Source: Steromphala cineraria (taxonomy: Eukaryota > Mollusca > Gastropoda > Trochida > Trochidae). From it: DNA of 64,000 nucleotides. Under the pieces are notes generated by a model that was not told the DNA's origin, made no database searches, and worked only from the letters and a program-made list of their open reading frames with translations. A program made the position numbers and the translations under genes. The DNA lies in contig OU744730.1 in assembly GCA_916613615.1 (NCBI GenBank), positions 19,509,406 to 19,573,405 on the forward strand, in the 5' to 3' direction. Below are positions 13,385-27,879 of this stretch, in pieces; position 1 is the stretch's first letter; each line of letters opens with the position of its first letter.

Positions 13385-14423
13385 GTTAAAAATTCTTCCA
13401 TTTCAAAGACTGTTTATTCCATATAGTGGCAGCAAAAACTATATATGGTAATCAACTTTACATTTACTAAGGAGGTAAATTTATGGCAAGTCGTCTTAAT
13501 GAGCACTGCCCCTTCTTGTTAATTTTCAAAGCATTCATGGCGCTTCGTACATCAATTATGGTATTGGGGGTAAGTCATTAAAATTGGAAAATTCACAGTA
13601 TGTCCTGTCACTTTAACTTCCAACTATTTTTCTTTCACCCATTAAGGTATTGATAAGAGTGTCATAAGACACATGGTCAGGTCCTATTAAATGAAACTTG
13701 ACTTTACTCACACTGACAACTTATGTGTGATAACCCAAATATTGTTTTATTTTATGGGATTTGATTTTGTCATGTATTTTTTGATAAACCAATATTTTTC
13801 ATGAAGGGTGAAATGACAATATAAACAAAGTGTGTGTCCTTGATCAAAGTTGAATATCTGTTTGTGATAGTCTGCTTTTGACGTATTTTTGCCATCTTTT
13901 ATAAGGTTCAAGGCATTCAATTTCGGTAGAATATTTCAAGAGATGTGTCAATGCTGTAAAGGTCTTATTTCATATCTGACAAATAAACTATACTTATTAT
14001 ATGTATTTTAAGTGTTATTTTTACAAATAATGATAATGATACAATGCTATTGCCGAATTCTTTTCAAGCAATCCAAAATTAAAGGTTAGTTAAGAGATAC
14101 ATGCCATTTAGATAGTGAACAAATGTATCAGTCACCATCCACTAGTGAAACAGGTGAGTTGGTTAGCTGTTGGTATGGTCATTGCTGGGGATGTTGCCTG
14201 ACTCTGAATGTGTCAGTCTGTTTGAAACCTGCATGGGATTCGGCCCCAAAAAAATAAAAGAATCTGTAATCTTGAAGATAGTGTAAACCCAAATATGTCA
14301 ATGTAACAGATAGGATAGTTGCGAAAAGATTCATTCTCAAAGTAATTTGAAAAATCATCATTAGGATTTAAGTGTCGCTTCTTGTTTTATCATCTCATAA
14401 TCTTGTAACCAGTTATGAGTATT

Positions 14424-14725
14424 ACCGTATTCGACCTTATAAGCCCTTTGCTCCAATAAGCACCCCCAAGGGTTTTGTAATTATAGGTCTAATAACCACC
14501 CATGTACCAACGGTACTAAAATAATAGATTCAGCGTATTCACTTTGTTTCATGAGGAGTTAAAGGATACTTTCTACTCAATTACCCGGTTTGTGTAAGTA
14601 TGTTTTGAATGCCTGTATCAGTTATCAAAAACAACCTAAAAATAGTTGCACTTCAGTTGTCTTTATTTTTCCATCGTCACACCACTAAGCGCTCATCTAA
14701 GACGCTTATTAGGTCGAATATAGTA
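14424..14725. mobile_element. ~300-bp DNA element with 'TATTCGACCT' inverted ends
   Basis: The left end, CCGTATTCGACCTTATAAGC, is mirrored at the right by GCTTATTAGGTCGAATATAG. Both are flanked by TA. The interior is non-coding. It looks like a non-autonomous cut-and-paste transposon; the superfamily is not assigned. Confidence 0.65.
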
Positions 14726-17700
14726 TTTTCTTTTAAGATTTGAAAGGTAGTGTTAAGAAATGTAACCTTGTTAATGGTAAAATGAGTCTTATTTCATGAT
14801 CTTGGTTTGAGTCATTGACAGTTAGGGTTCTCTTTGTCCCAGTCCTTCAGGTAGTTTCAATAGAAACATGATATGAACAGTGACTCTATGAGGAAGTAAT
14901 TTTGTCTTGCGGGAAACATATCTTTAACATTATAACATAATAATAAAACAATGACAGTTTTATGATATTAAAAATCTCTCAAATAGTTGGACAATTTCAG
15001 CTTATCAATTCTTGATGACGGTAAGTTGTAGTAATTAATATTCTCACCGTAAATAGTTGCATCAAATACCATTATTTGGCAAATGTTACAGAAGACTTTT
15101 CAATATTATAAATAATTTTCTCCACTGGAGATTTTCATATGAGTTAATGCATTATTGTTATGTTATTGTTAACAACTGTAATAATCAATGAAACTAGTAG
15201 GATATCTAACGATCCATGGACAATAGACAGGTGGTACAAACGACCTGTCATATGGTAAAAGAAGATAAGGTTTGTGTGTCAATCACAATGTGGGCTTCAA
15301 GTAGGTCAAAGATTACAATGAGTTTGAATTTTTCCTAGAATTCTTTTACATAAAAAAGTTTATTTTCCAAAAACCTGAAAAAAAGGTTCTTGAAGTAGCC
15401 AGGTATTTTTTTCATCATACCCATAAAAATGTCCTCCATTTGCTCAGTTTTGCTGAATACAGATCTGTTATCTTTAAATCGTTTTTTTTTTCTCTTCTGC
15501 CAAATTCCAAAAAGTATTTTACAATTTCAATAAAATATATTATCAACCAAATATATCTAAAAAAAAATTCATTATTAATTCTGATCCTGAAAATTAGGCA
15601 TTTGCTTAACGGTAGTTGTTATTTCATATGGGTTTTCATGTAAAGCTTTTTTAAATCACTATTTCATCTCAAATGTTTTACTTAACTCAATTCAAATAAA
15701 GTATCAATAGGTATCGGTAATACAAGTAATTCAATAATTCCATAAATTACCATAATGCAAGCAAATGTTTTGATGTTTCAATATGAATTGATTTGAATTG
15801 TTTGAAAAACATTTAAGTTGATGTCCTAGTTCCTTAACATAAGTTTCTATAAATACTATTGTATTGATCCAGCAACTCTGACTGCTACACAGGAAGGGAG
15901 ATAACCCATGCTTAACTAAAGTCTCTAGTCATTAGACTGAAGGCCAGTTAAATGGAGCATGAAACTTTTATTTAGAGAATATCATTCTACTGGATGTTTA
16001 GGGTTGGAAAGCATTAGACTCATAGTCACACTCAGAATAATAATTCTCAGAAAAGTAATTCTTTAAAAATGATTTAATATTTGAAAGGAAATGGCCCTTG
16101 GTAGTTGACTGTTTCTTTTCTTACTTTTCAAGAGGTTAATGTTAATTATTATTAACTACAGTCTGCATGTTAGACCTTTAGGGTCGTTTAGTGCTCGGTT
16201 CAATTCAAGAGTTCTGGGTTTTGAGTTCTGCCGTTGCCATTTTCTCTGCTGAAGAGAGCTGTTATATTTGCAAAGAGTTCTGCATGCTATGCTTCACTAA
16301 TCATCAATGTTTTATTTTCTGCTCCAGCATTCATGTACCTCAAATGATAAACTAAATGTACCTTATGGTTTTGAGGCCTGATGAACCACATCACAAATGT
16401 TTCCTCGTTCATGGTAGACTGATATTTATTTTACAAATTTCAACTAAACTAGTCTTTTGAAATTTGAAAATATAATCCACTGATCCACATTTGCATTAGG
16501 TACAGATTCAAGAAGAGAGTTATGAAATCGGTTGGTATCATTTATAAAATGGTATAAAGATTTTATTAGGAATTCAGTGACTCTCCGTGACAAGGATTCG
16601 ACGCCGCTTAGGAACGATTTTAAGGTTACTGGTATATCTTGTTTTAAATTATCAAAAATTATTAAAATTATTGATCAATGTGTGGTTTCTTTTCTGGTTT
16701 ATTGTATAATTTTCTTTTCAAATTGTTTGATATTAAATGTTGCAATATGGTTGTGGTATCCATCCTTTTAGAATATTATAATTTACAGTTGTGCATTTTC
16801 TGTACAAATTTGTCATCATAATTTATGTTTTATCAATTAGTGACAATAATTGAGTCAGTGATATTTACATTCACTTTTGCTTTTGCAAAGCAACAAGGAA
16901 AATAAATCTTTGCTTGTTTAGGTTCTGGTTTTGATATTCAATGTAGAATTACCAGATTCTTATAATTTTATCCATGATATCTCTTGTTAGATTTCCACAA
17001 GACATATCATTTGTTAATAGATTTACAATTGTGAAAAAAAACTTGCCCTAATGTGGCATATATTGTGTTTTCGAGGGACAAAGATGTCATACTTTGAAAC
17101 AATTCCTTTTTGACATGAGAACAATCTTGTTTGTTGATTTTGCTAGTAAAAAATGTCTTCTGTTCAAAATGATTTTCCTTCTGTGTTTTCTCAAGATGGA
17201 AATTATCTTGTTTAAAAAAAAGAATTTGCTTTGTCTTAATTTTTTTTTCTGTCAAAGTTTAAGATATTCTTTCAATAGCTTGTCAATTCTCACTTTCATA
17301 ACATCTTTGTGGCAAGAAATATTTGTGAAGTTTGATATCAAAAAGTGTTTTGAATCAATTTTTACAAAAGTAACTTCAAGTTAAGAGTAATTCTTTGTTC
17401 TTGCTTAGGCTAAGTGAAGAGTTTGTGTTTTTCAACTGAAAAATTCAACAGTAAAAAATTGTGCTGCAAAAAGTTGGACACATTAGGTAACTTCCCTGTT
17501 TACCCTTTGAAATAAAATGCTTCTTTTCTTTTATACTAGTCAAATCACTAGATTGTAAGCCTTATCAATAAACGGATCATTACTTTTCTGTAGTTGTATG
17601 AGGATTTATACACATGTCAAGAGGAAATTAATTCAATTTGTCCAACTATATTTTCTTGATGAAGGCACACTATGAAGGGTATAATTATATATGTTTTCAA

Positions 17701-18157
17701 TATATATCTTTACTGGATTCCTTTGATTTTGTTTCATCAGGAAATCCAAGATTTGCTTGTATTTATGTCATGTTTTAGACTTGTTTTAAATTTTATAGTT
17801 CACTAATGAAAATGTTCTTGTACTCAAATTATAGAAATTCCACTATCAATATAGCCTTGTGCAAGTTTTGAGTTCATTGTTAGATTTTAGAAGTTATTTT
17901 TTGAAATAATAAAGTGTAAAATTTATCACTTTCAGGGTTGACAACAATGGAGCCTCTGATAATCCCAAGAGTTTGTCTGTGATATTGAAGTGAGACAAGG
18001 AACGATATAAGTAAGTATATTGCAACATAAGTGCAACCAATAATGCAACAACGCCATGTCACCTGGTTACTTAAGCCATGATGACTTGAATTTGCATTGA
18101 AATATCAAAACCAAAACTGAGAGTTCTGCCAGTGATAAAAATAAATTGGTCAATTAA

Positions 18158-18450
18158 AGGGGCAGTAGCATGTTTTTTGATAATTTTATATTTCAAACTT
18201 TTCACTGATAATTGCAAGCTAATGCTAAATGTATTATTTTGACATTGTCAAAACTCTCATTACACAAGCCAATCATCCGTAGTCAGAGGACAAAGTATGA
18301 ATATTCACATAAAATTCATTGGCGGCCATTTTATGTGAACACCTTTAATTCATTTTGTGTAAGAAAAAGGAATCGCATGGCTAAACTTGACATATATTTG
18401 AATTATTACTGCTCCATTTAGTTTAAATACGTTGTCTTTCAATTGGTGAC
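18158..18450 (+). mobile_element. TTAA-flanked MITE family A, copy 2 (3' end eroded)
   Basis: Begins TTAA|AGGGGCAGTAGCATG and aligns closely to the complete copy at 52279-52634 through the 'CATTACACAAGCCAATCATCC' region. Homology fades after about 18450, and the right inverted terminus is missing. Confidence 0.75.
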
Positions 18451-21400
18451 TTTTAAGTTTTATAAATCGAGGGTGACACCCTCTCAAATCATGTATCTGT
18501 GGTGCAGGGAAACTTTTTTAACTTTTTAACTGTCAGTTTATCAAGACATGAAGCAGGTCACCCATCCATAGGGCTGGCAGTGCCCAATGTTGCTGAACTT
18601 CATTTACTGAGCTATGATTATATGCAACTACATGTAATGTAATAAAATATATTATTGAAGTTTCAAACTAGTACAGTATCGAATTCTTTGAACTTGTGAA
18701 TTCTTTTGTCTCAGAATGAACTTAATTAGCTTTTCTTGATAATTCTAAATTGATTGTATTTTATAAAAAAAAATTATTTTAGAAGATAATTTCTGTTTTG
18801 AAAGAAAAGTTATACTCAGACAAATCTTTGTGGATCTTTCTTCATTTGGAAATTTTAAAATAGAATTTATTAGTTTCAAAATTCAAAACATAATTCATGA
18901 CTTCCATTTTTTGAGTTAAAACAATTTGTTCTTTAGAAGAAAAGTCTTTCCGGGGCAATTTGCACATGAAAGTTTTTGACTCATGAAGTGTGAAGATTTT
19001 ATGTGTTTGACACATGCCTGTTACGGAACTTTCTGTCATTTTAAATAAGTGTTGATGTTATTCTGAAAAGATTGTTTTTTGGCTTAACTTTGCCAAAAAG
19101 TTTTGAGCACTTTTAACAAGCTTTATTTTAATTTTAAGCTCCATAAGATAAGACTTTCAGGGCTGAAATATTCTTTTGTTATTTAGAAGTAAATTTGTAG
19201 CTACCCTGACTCATTCAGTAGCACGTCTAGTCCCATAATTAACCAGATACAGTGTCAACTTTAAAGAAAAAAGGAAAGAGCTTTAGGAAGTGAAAAATTA
19301 CTGAAAATGAAAATGTTCTTTTGGAATATTCATTGTTAAAATTAGTCATATTTGAATATCAATTTTACAGAAATGTTTAGATCTATATTTTATTTTCCTT
19401 TATCGGTATATTTATGATTGTCTTGATACAAATTTCTTGGATTTATTTTACATGATGAATGCAGGGCTTTGTATCAGTTTTAATTTTTAGAAAATCATCC
19501 ATATGTACACAGGGGTAGTTATCTCTGTTTGCTAACATGCATTCTTGCAGAGGGTAATGTCACGGATGACATTACGACCGCATTGTTTCATTTTCTTATA
19601 CAATAAATCTTGTGACTGGCTTTGATGTAAAAAATAATAAACGGGATTATGCCTTGGCTTGCATAATTTTTTCTCGATTTAGATTTCGACATGTAGTGGT
19701 TCGTCATAAAGGTTTATATTGTTATATGTATAACAGTAACATGCTAATTATCATTAGTTTGAAGTATCAAGTTCAGGTTCAAAAGAAACTTTTCTTTGAA
19801 GAATGATTTCTTTCTCAAGTAATGAGTAAGACTGTGTTATAAAACAACAGGCTTAGACTAACTTGTAGTCTTTTGATTGCAACAGGACACCATATAGTGA
19901 GTATTTATTACTTTTTGATTGGTCAAAGACAATCATATTTACTGTGTTATCCAATCAAGTTAGAAGAGATTTAAACAGAAATTTTGATAATTTGATAAAT
20001 CCTTTAACATTGACCAACTCCTGTAAAATGGCCAAATAAAATGGTTCAGCAATAAATTCTTGTGAAGTGAAAATTAAAAGGAAATGCTATAATATAAGAA
20101 GTAACTAGAGCATTTTCATGTAGATATTTTTAAAAAGACATCGGTGAAAGATAACTAGTTACTTACCTTATTCAGATAACCTTTAAGTGAAGAAAAAATT
20201 CTTCGGTAATTGACCAATCAGAAGCGGGAGAGCTTTCGCACCTGAAACTTTTCACTTCATGTCCAGTCACTGGGTCAAGAAACTGTTTGGAAAAATCCCA
20301 CATTATTGTCAACGCCGTGTCATAACTGTAAGAACTAATTTGATTGGCTGTTTTTGCTGACGATGTGCCGTGTGACATGGACAATATGTCTGTCAAGATC
20401 TCAGGGGAGGAAGTACAAGTTTGTGGTCGAGGAAACTATAAACCTGCAAACTTGTAACGTTTTGACATTTGGGTGTTGAAAAAAGGAGTTGCTTAAGTTT
20501 GTCTAACTTGTTTGAGAATTAATTGTGCAGCTTTTCACCAGAGCGTGGTGAGACAGACAGTCTTGTGACTTCCAGACAATTACTCGCAAGGTAGTTGAAC
20601 TCTTAAGTTAATATTTGTTTAGTTCTAATTATATTAAACATGTATTCATTGCAATAAAGGTTTTAGTTTTGAAGTAGATTTTGATTATTTCAGTCTTATG
20701 TCATGAAAGTAGAGGACACTTGTTTTTAACTTTGACAGGATCAAAGAAATCGTTACATACCATAATCTTGTCATGTTAAGTAAGTTGTTTGATAAGACAG
20801 TGATTAATCTACAGATTTTACTTGCTGAGTCCAGGGACTCACTGCTACAGATTCTTGTGAGTCCAAGCACATTTAAAATAGTCCTCCAAGAAGGAAGCAA
20901 ATTTTACTAAATAAAAAAATTTGCTTCTCAGGACTCACATCTTTTTTTTTAAATGGGTACTTTCTAAAATTTCATCAAGCAGGAAACGGAGATTAATTTA
21001 TCACTGTAAGATAACATAAAAAATTTATACCGGTACCTAAATATGCAGTTCCTCAGAACAATAATACTGGATAACTGAAGATAAATCTGAAGTTTTGATA
21101 GTACTCAGTACGGATCAAACAATGAGATATGTAATAAAGAAGATTCGATGTTATCTGTTTGCTGACTAGATTTCAAATGCTAAAATGTTCTGATTCACAA
21201 TAAACTGTTTGACCAAACTTTGCTTGCTTTACAAGTTCTTGGTACATCTACACGGCCAAAGCCAATTTCACATCTTTAATCTTGAAATATACTTTTACGC
21301 CATCAGTTTTTCAATCAACAATAATTGGCAGAAAAGTGTAAATAGCAACAACAAAAAGAACTATGTGTTCCCTAATGCTTCACCTTTACAGTTTATGAAA

Positions 21401-21811
21401 ATCTTATAAAATACTAGCTAATTACTTCATTTCACAATGAATTTAAAACATGATCTTTATTCAAGTTAATCATTTCTTTCATGGGACACAAATGTCAAAT
21501 AAGGCTACAACTTTCATGTTAAGTGTTTTATTTGGATTAAAATCATCATGAAGTTCTCTTTAAAACTCGTTTGACATTTATTTCATCTAAAGGTGCCAGT
21601 TATGAGCTGAAGGTTCACTTTAAATAAATGACAACTAAATATTGCTAGAATGTTATGTAGAATTTACTAAGGGCGAATAATAATAATGAACCACTTTACT
21701 ATTGATAGAGTTGGCCAACAGTTGTGTTAGCTGTTGTGAATGTGGAAACAAAAACTTTTATTCTTCTGCTCCAAGATTGCAAAAACCCTTTATTCCTTAT
21801 AAGATATTTAC

Positions 21812-21870
21812 GCCACTAATGGCTGCAATATTGCCCAAGCAGCGTTAAAAATAACTCACTCACTATAAGA
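21812..21870. mobile_element. SINE tail fragment
   Basis: Contains CTAATGGCTGCAATATTGCC followed by CAAGCAGCGTTAAAAATAAC and (TCAC)n. The same kind of tail is seen next to the tRNA-like SINE at 38.7 kb and is common in molluscan SINEs. Confidence 0.5.
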
Positions 21871-22926
21871 TATTTGGAAAGGGTTATGACTGTTCACTCC
21901 TGAGAAACAAGTAACAAATAAGTTTTTGAGCCTGATTTAAGGCTGACAGGTGAAAAGAATAACAAAATAGATGTACCCCTATTATTACAAAGATGAAAGT
22001 ATTCATAATCCAATGCTATTTCCAATTTTGATTGTTATTTTAGCTATTTTCAAGGGGAGATAACCCAAGTTATTCATACACCTGCTTGTACAGAGGTGAG
22101 TGACAGGCCGGAAGTTTACAGCCTCTATGACAGGAGAGTTAAAACTGTTGGGGGCATGTTGTGTCATGTGTTATGATTTGTCCATGAGCACCGTGTCACA
22201 CTTTATAGGCGGAAACCAAGTTGTTAAAGTCTCAAGCAGCTCACATGCTCTCCTGTCTCTTGTCACTGAGCCGTCAGACACATGCATATTTGGCAGTTGC
22301 GTCAAATCTTAGTGGAAGATGTCAGCCAGTCTGCTTTTATTGTCCACATAGATCACTGCATATGATGTCAACTTGTCACATGCTGATGGCCGCTTACACT
22401 GTCCCCTAGAGGCGCGCCTTGTGCTGGGATTATCATGTGATAATAATGAGCAATCTTTATCATCCTCGTTAAATTTTGAAATTTATTCATTGTATTAGTT
22501 GAATACTGGCACACTATTGCAGCTTGGTTGTTTGTCATTTGTTGTATTTTGTTGAATATTACAACTAGAAATAACTTCCTTTTGCGTAAATCTTCTTTGA
22601 GCAAATACTTTGCCATTTTGAAAATTATTTTTTTGTATCAGTGGAAGACTGGCATAGCGTCATTGGTTGGTTGTCTATCAATCATTGCTTCATAATAAGA
22701 ACCATTATAACGGGCAATATACATCCTCGGTGTTGTTTCAATAGGGGGCTCAGGGGAAATTGCCCAACCTTTAGGCTTGGTGTCCCTTTGAATTTTGAAA
22801 AAAGGATACTTCTATCATTACGATGGGTCCCATTTCTTCAGAATTGGTCAAAATGACCCCCTTGGCTGATCACCTAGGAACAACACTGCTTCCATGGACA
22901 AAACATCTGAGATTTGAAACTGCATA

Positions 22927-23439
22927 AGGGTGGCCGATATAACCGGTATACGGGTATATTGCGATTCAAACTACCGGTACTCAATATACAGTCGATACGT
23001 TCGGCAATTTCCCTGAGAATCTTTTCGGTAATATCCGTAACATGATAAAATATATTAAAACCTTTCGAATTTCCTTGTTATTATCATATATTAATTGTTT
23101 TAAGAATGTTTCCTAGTCATGAACGAAAATATAAATCTTTTTGATTGCTGTTTAAACAATGCTTAGAAAAAATTAAGTCTCGTTGTCCCGTAAACAAACC
23201 AAAATGGGGGCCGAAAAAGTTTGTTGAACACTTTTTACTTAATTTGTTTCCATGAATATGATAACAGAATAATGATTGAATGATTCAAGTGACCATTTGT
23301 TATTTTTTGTAGTAATGTTACAGTCAAAAAACTCACTTGCACGTTTGGCAATATATTGCAATACGTATCACAAATTGTCAACACGGCATCAAATATTGCA
23401 ATATATCGCAATACGTTTTTTCTGGCAATACCCAACCCT
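22927..23439. mobile_element. Possible hAT-like element
   Basis: The left edge AGGGTGGCCGATATAACCGG and right edge GGCAATACCCAACCCT form loosely inverted ends (AGGGTKGG...). The interior has repeated 'GCAATATATTGCAATACG'. The ends resemble hAT termini, but no 8-bp target duplication was identified. Confidence 0.4.
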
Positions 23440-23756
23440 AAAACGGCATGACCTTCCTTGGAGCAAACATTTTTCATTTGCAAATCTATTTTCTCAATAT
23501 GGTTTTGTACTTGCATTGTATGCATCTTTCTTTGGTTGTCTTTTAATTGTGGTCAGTCCTTAAACTGGCTACTTTATGCCAGGACTGGTTACTTTTTGGT
23601 CAGGACTGGTAACTTTTTGAAATTTTTCTGTAATTTCCTCTAAGGAATTGACCAATTAATCTTCAGGACAGGCTAGGTTTCCAATCTATTTTATACACTG
23701 ATACTAATATAAGAGTGTCATTTGTTCAATGACTACTGACTGAAAACACCATTTAT

Positions 23757-24440
23757 TATCCCCTGTCGAGCCGTGAGCGCAAAGCAGTGGATATTGTTTT
23801 GGGCAGTGTACGTACATACATATGTTCATATGTATGAAATTGAATAACTGAAAAATTGTTAACTGGATTCCTATTTGTTTGTTACATATTGGGTCACCAC
23901 CTTGAGAGTAAGGTCCCTACAGAGCTTCATCACCTTGACCTCCATTTTAAGGTCACAACTAGACTTTTACATTTAACCCTTGTCAGTGGGATATCTCAAG
24001 TACCAGTCACTGAATTTTCTTCATAACATACATAGGACCAGTCCATTTTGGTGACCTTCACATTACTTTCAAGGTCACAGCGAGGCTTTGAAAATTCAGC
24101 ATTAAAACCTGCATTTTAGGCTTGTAAGCGGGATATCTCAAGAACTTCTTTCAGTATTTGGAAGACGCCAGGCCCAGTTGATTTGTGTGACCTTCTTATT
24201 ATAATCAAGGTCACAAGGAGGCTTTGAAAATTTCAGCATTAAAATCTGCATATTAGGCCTGCCATCGGGATATTTTAAGAAAATTGACAAGACTAGCTTT
24301 ATAACTTACTCATAACTTCTTATTGGGAAGATACTGGGCTAAGTAGATTTACCTCCACATTATTTTGAAGTTTGCAACAGAACATATCTCAGAACTATCA
24401 ACATATTTTGACTAAAACATGGTCACATGAAAAATAGTTT
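23757..24440. repeat. Tandem-repeat-bearing dispersed element, ~140-bp units
   Basis: Starts CCCCTGTCGAGCCGTGAGCGC. Three diverged units are marked by GGGATATCTCAAG at about 23990 and 24130 and GGGATATTTTAAG at about 24266, each with 'AAGGTCAC' and 'TGACCTT' blocks. The layout is like the tandem-core elements at 29.6 and 53.5 kb. It is non-coding. Confidence 0.6.
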
Positions 24441-25159
24441 CACCCCAAAGTCTTGAAAAAGTCATGTTGATCATCCTACTTCTCACATCAAAGAAAAACA
24501 GTCAAACAGTGACCTGTGACAAAGTCTCTGAAAATGTTTTTTTGAGTCCAGCTCCACCCGACTCGGGCTCGAGTACATGCAGATGAGTGCAGTTTGTGTC
24601 ATTGTGGCTCACAAGAAGTTGATGTAGAGGACATGACAGGCTCCCGTGATCATGACTACAGCAGGTGCTTGCTGCTTCTGGCTGATGTCCACTGCATTTG
24701 GCAGACATGACAGTGGAGGACTGGCATGACACATTACCAACTTCAAGTTTGAGAATATGATATTTATTATTAGCAGTGGCCTACAAGCATTTCAGGGATA
24801 TGGTTTTTAGGAATTCACCCTCTTGATTTATCATTTTGATAATTGTCTGATGTAATCATACTGATCTGGAAATTGGTTAACCGTATAGATGCCACTTTTG
24901 GGTGCTTTACCATGTCTGGGTAATTTCTACTAAGTATGGCAGATATGACATTTTAAACTTGGAATGACACATAACCAACTCAAATTTTGAGAATGTGATG
25001 TTAATGGCCAGAGACTAAGATTTCTAAATTTCAGTGACCCTTTACCAAAAAAAGGGATTTTGCAAAGATGTGATTTTATGAAACACCTTCTGAATGACTT
25101 TCACATGATAATAACTGAAACATTGCTGACACATTAAAACCTATGATAATAGGGTACTT

Positions 25160-25460
25160 TAATCACGCTATTTCCAGATACTAGTACCTGCTCAAAGCGC
25201 TACTAACACCATTACCCTGAAGGAATGGTACTTTCAAAGCTACTACTTAGCGCTAATCACGACCACATCAATCAGTACATCCAGTTTTCAGGTACCCATT
25301 TTAACAGGTGGGTGGACTGAGTGCAATGTGGATGAAGTGCCTTGCCCAGGGACACAACATAGAATGAGACCCAAGTCAATGTTTGGCGTCTCCAACGGGA
25401 TTTGAACCTGGGTCGGTGGCGTGAGAGGCCAGCATGCTAACCACTATAACTGTGCTCCAC
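25160..25460 (-). mobile_element. tRNA-derived SINE
   Basis: On the minus strand the tRNA-like head (about 25459 down to 25385) has TAGTGGTTAGCATGCTGG as A-box region and GGTTCAAATCC as B box, with an anticodon-arm region like tRNA-Glu/Asp. It is followed by a body with GGGCAAGGCACTTCATCCAC and GTCCACCCACCTGTT. The acceptor halves do not pair, so it is a SINE and not a tRNA gene. Confidence 0.72.
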
Positions 25461-26518
25461 TATGCACTCACTTAAAGACTTGGTGATAATTTCCAATGTG
25501 AATTTATTATTCCATGAATCAGTGTTTCCGTGCGTCTGTATCAGTGTGCCCGTCTGTCCGTCCGAGGTAAAGGGGAATGCTTTTCTCAGAAATTATTGAA
25601 GATCGCATAACCATATTAGTTGTTTTCAGGGAATCAATACTTCGATTGAGATGAAAATCAGCAGCATGCAGTTATCATGTACAGAGTTGTTGTCCTTGCT
25701 CCATGATTTAGGAAAATGTGAGCTATATTGAAAACAGGTCTTGCAGTGGATGTTGATGACAATGTCTCCATGTTGATCTGGTTATGCACATGACCTTTTG
25801 TATGATATGGACAGAAATCAACAAATCCAATTTCTCAAAGGCTTTTTCTTCTTTAAGAATAAATTTTTGAGCACTTTAATACAGTAGGCTAAATCTGAGG
25901 GTTTGACCTTACAAGGTCATTGTTTTTTTCGTCAAATTATATACCTATCATTCCAAGTAGAAGTCATCAACCATAGAAAAAGAACAATTGAAAGACTGAT
26001 GAACTACAGAGCATATAGCTGTAATTTTCATTCCAGATTGGAATTGTTTGCTATTTCACTTCTGATCTTCAATTCCAGCTGCAAGATACAAATCAAGTCC
26101 TTATTAAATCACGATAGGATACCATCTATTTTATTCGCGATGTCAGCTAGCTTGTTAGCGAGACATTTATGATGAGATATTGGGCCATGAAAGCTAATGA
26201 TATGATAGATAAAGAAGTGTTTAACTGAGGCTATACCTGTCAGAAAAAGCTCCTCCGAACATGAAAGAGTCGTTGGATGTCTGTCAGGCCTTGGACTGAC
26301 ATGGGAATAAAATAGCTATTATGACGGTTTTATCTCCGACAGCGATGTAGACACGGGACACTGTGTAGGAACTTTTTGACTTTGCTCCATACCTGTCAGC
26401 CTGACATTGGTTGCTCTGTTGACAAGGTGTTGCAAAATGGTGTATAAGTGTTTGTTTTATAGTGATAGAAGGTATAAAGGTATTAGTTTGATACTGATTT
26501 TATCCCCTGCCAAACATA

Positions 26519-26692
26519 CAGTAGAACTCGGATATAACGAACTCCAAGGGACCAAAGAATTTAGTTTGCTATATCCGGTGTTTGCTATACGCATATGATT
26601 TTAATGATATATTATAGGGACGGGACTTGAATTTTTTTCGCTATATCCGAGGTGTTCGCTATATCCGCGTTCGCTATATCCGTGTTCTACTG
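26519..26692. mobile_element. pogo/Tigger-like MITE, copy 2
   Basis: CAGTAGAACTCGGATATAAC at the left and GGATATAGCGAAC read in reverse at the right end (…CGTGTTCTACTG), with TA on both sides. It is in opposite orientation to the copy at 688-862 and better preserved. Non-coding. Confidence 0.78.
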
Positions 26693-27459
26693 TAGTTTTC
26701 AGGGTTAATAGAAACCACCTCTGTCTATTACCATCCGATGTGGTGCTTTTTGGGGTTTCCATAGTCTTACACTCAGACTGTAGTTAATATTATTTTGACC
26801 TAACAAAATCTCTTAAAATGCAAGTTTAGATCTGCAGTGAACTACAAATTTCCTATTCTCTGAGGTTCCTTTCTTATATTTAATAAAATAATTGTTTTTT
26901 AGAGTGTTTCCACGGCTTCCTGCCAAAGTTATCTGAACAAGAACTTAAAAGGCTTAGCTCTTTGAATATTGTACAATCATCATGTGTAAAAGTGCCTTTT
27001 TGCGTTATAACCTTTTTTTCATCAATTATCACAGAACTCAGAAACTATGAGGCCTAGCTCATGGAAATTTGGTCTTCAATCAGCATGTTTCGATTTGTCT
27101 TGTACAAAAGTTTTAATATTCAAATCGAGCTCTCAAATCTTCTTATAGACCTGCTTAGGCTGTTATCTCGCTTTAGGGTCTGGCTGACAGATTAGTATAT
27201 TAGAGGAAATAGGGATATGGATATGTTTAACATAATCGCACGGAGTACATTTCATGATTTGTTTAAGAACGAATGCTTTTGATATAAAGCTATTGTCTTG
27301 TAATTGGTTACAGTTATGTTTGTTTGCATGACGTTTTTTGAAAAATATTCCACTTTAAGAGCAAATATATACTAGACTGCAATGAACTTTGTTCTAAATA
27401 CTAAAATCATTGAGGCCAAATATATTTTATATTTGGTTCTTTTCTTCTTTCTTCTTTAA

Positions 27460-27684
27460 AGGTACAGTCCTATCAGGTTTTTTTTGTGGAAACAAAATTA
27501 AAGAGTACTCCGATGGCAATACATATATATGATAATTACATGATTATTTCATACTTATTTACAAATGTTAGTGAGGGTAACATTTCAGTTGTTCTATATT
27601 AAACAATTTGACAAGGAACAAAATACATCACTGCGCCCTCTTGAATTTCATTTCCACAAAAAATAACCTGACAGGACTGTCCCT
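27460..27684. mobile_element. TTAA-flanked MITE family B, copy 1
   Basis: 225 bp with inverted ends, AGGTACAGTCCTATCAGG left and CCTGACAGGACTGTCCCT right, followed inward by GTGGAAAC/GTTTCCAC-type blocks. TTAA lies on both sides (27456-27459 and 27685-27688). TTAA duplication points to a piggyBac-type transposase acting in trans. Confidence 0.8.
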
Positions 27685-27809
27685 TTAATGCTAAGGTGAA
27701 TTTACATACTTGAGGCAAATAAATAATATAGCTCTGTCAAGATCTCGTGATCATGGTCTTTTATTATATGATTGGCGGTGAAATACCGAGATCTATCAAT
27801 GACAGTAAA

Positions 27810-27879
27810 CCGTGTTATCAGTCACTAGTGACAATAACAATGGAACGTGTTATCAGTCACTAGTGACTGATAACAACAA
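27810..27879. repeat. 35-bp tandem duplication holding a 26-bp palindrome
   Basis: Two 35-bp units (27810-27844, 27845-27879). The second contains a perfect 26-bp palindrome at 27849-27874, centred on CACTAGTG; the first has a damaged version. Confidence 0.85.

Noticed and set aside
24502..24732. 76-residue Cys/His-rich minus-strand frame
   Set aside because: The Cys and His spacing fits no zinc-binding family I know, and there are no splice signals. More likely a less AT-rich non-coding patch.
25385..25459. tRNA-Glu/Asp gene
   Set aside because: Promoter boxes are good but the acceptor stem does not pair and a SINE body follows.
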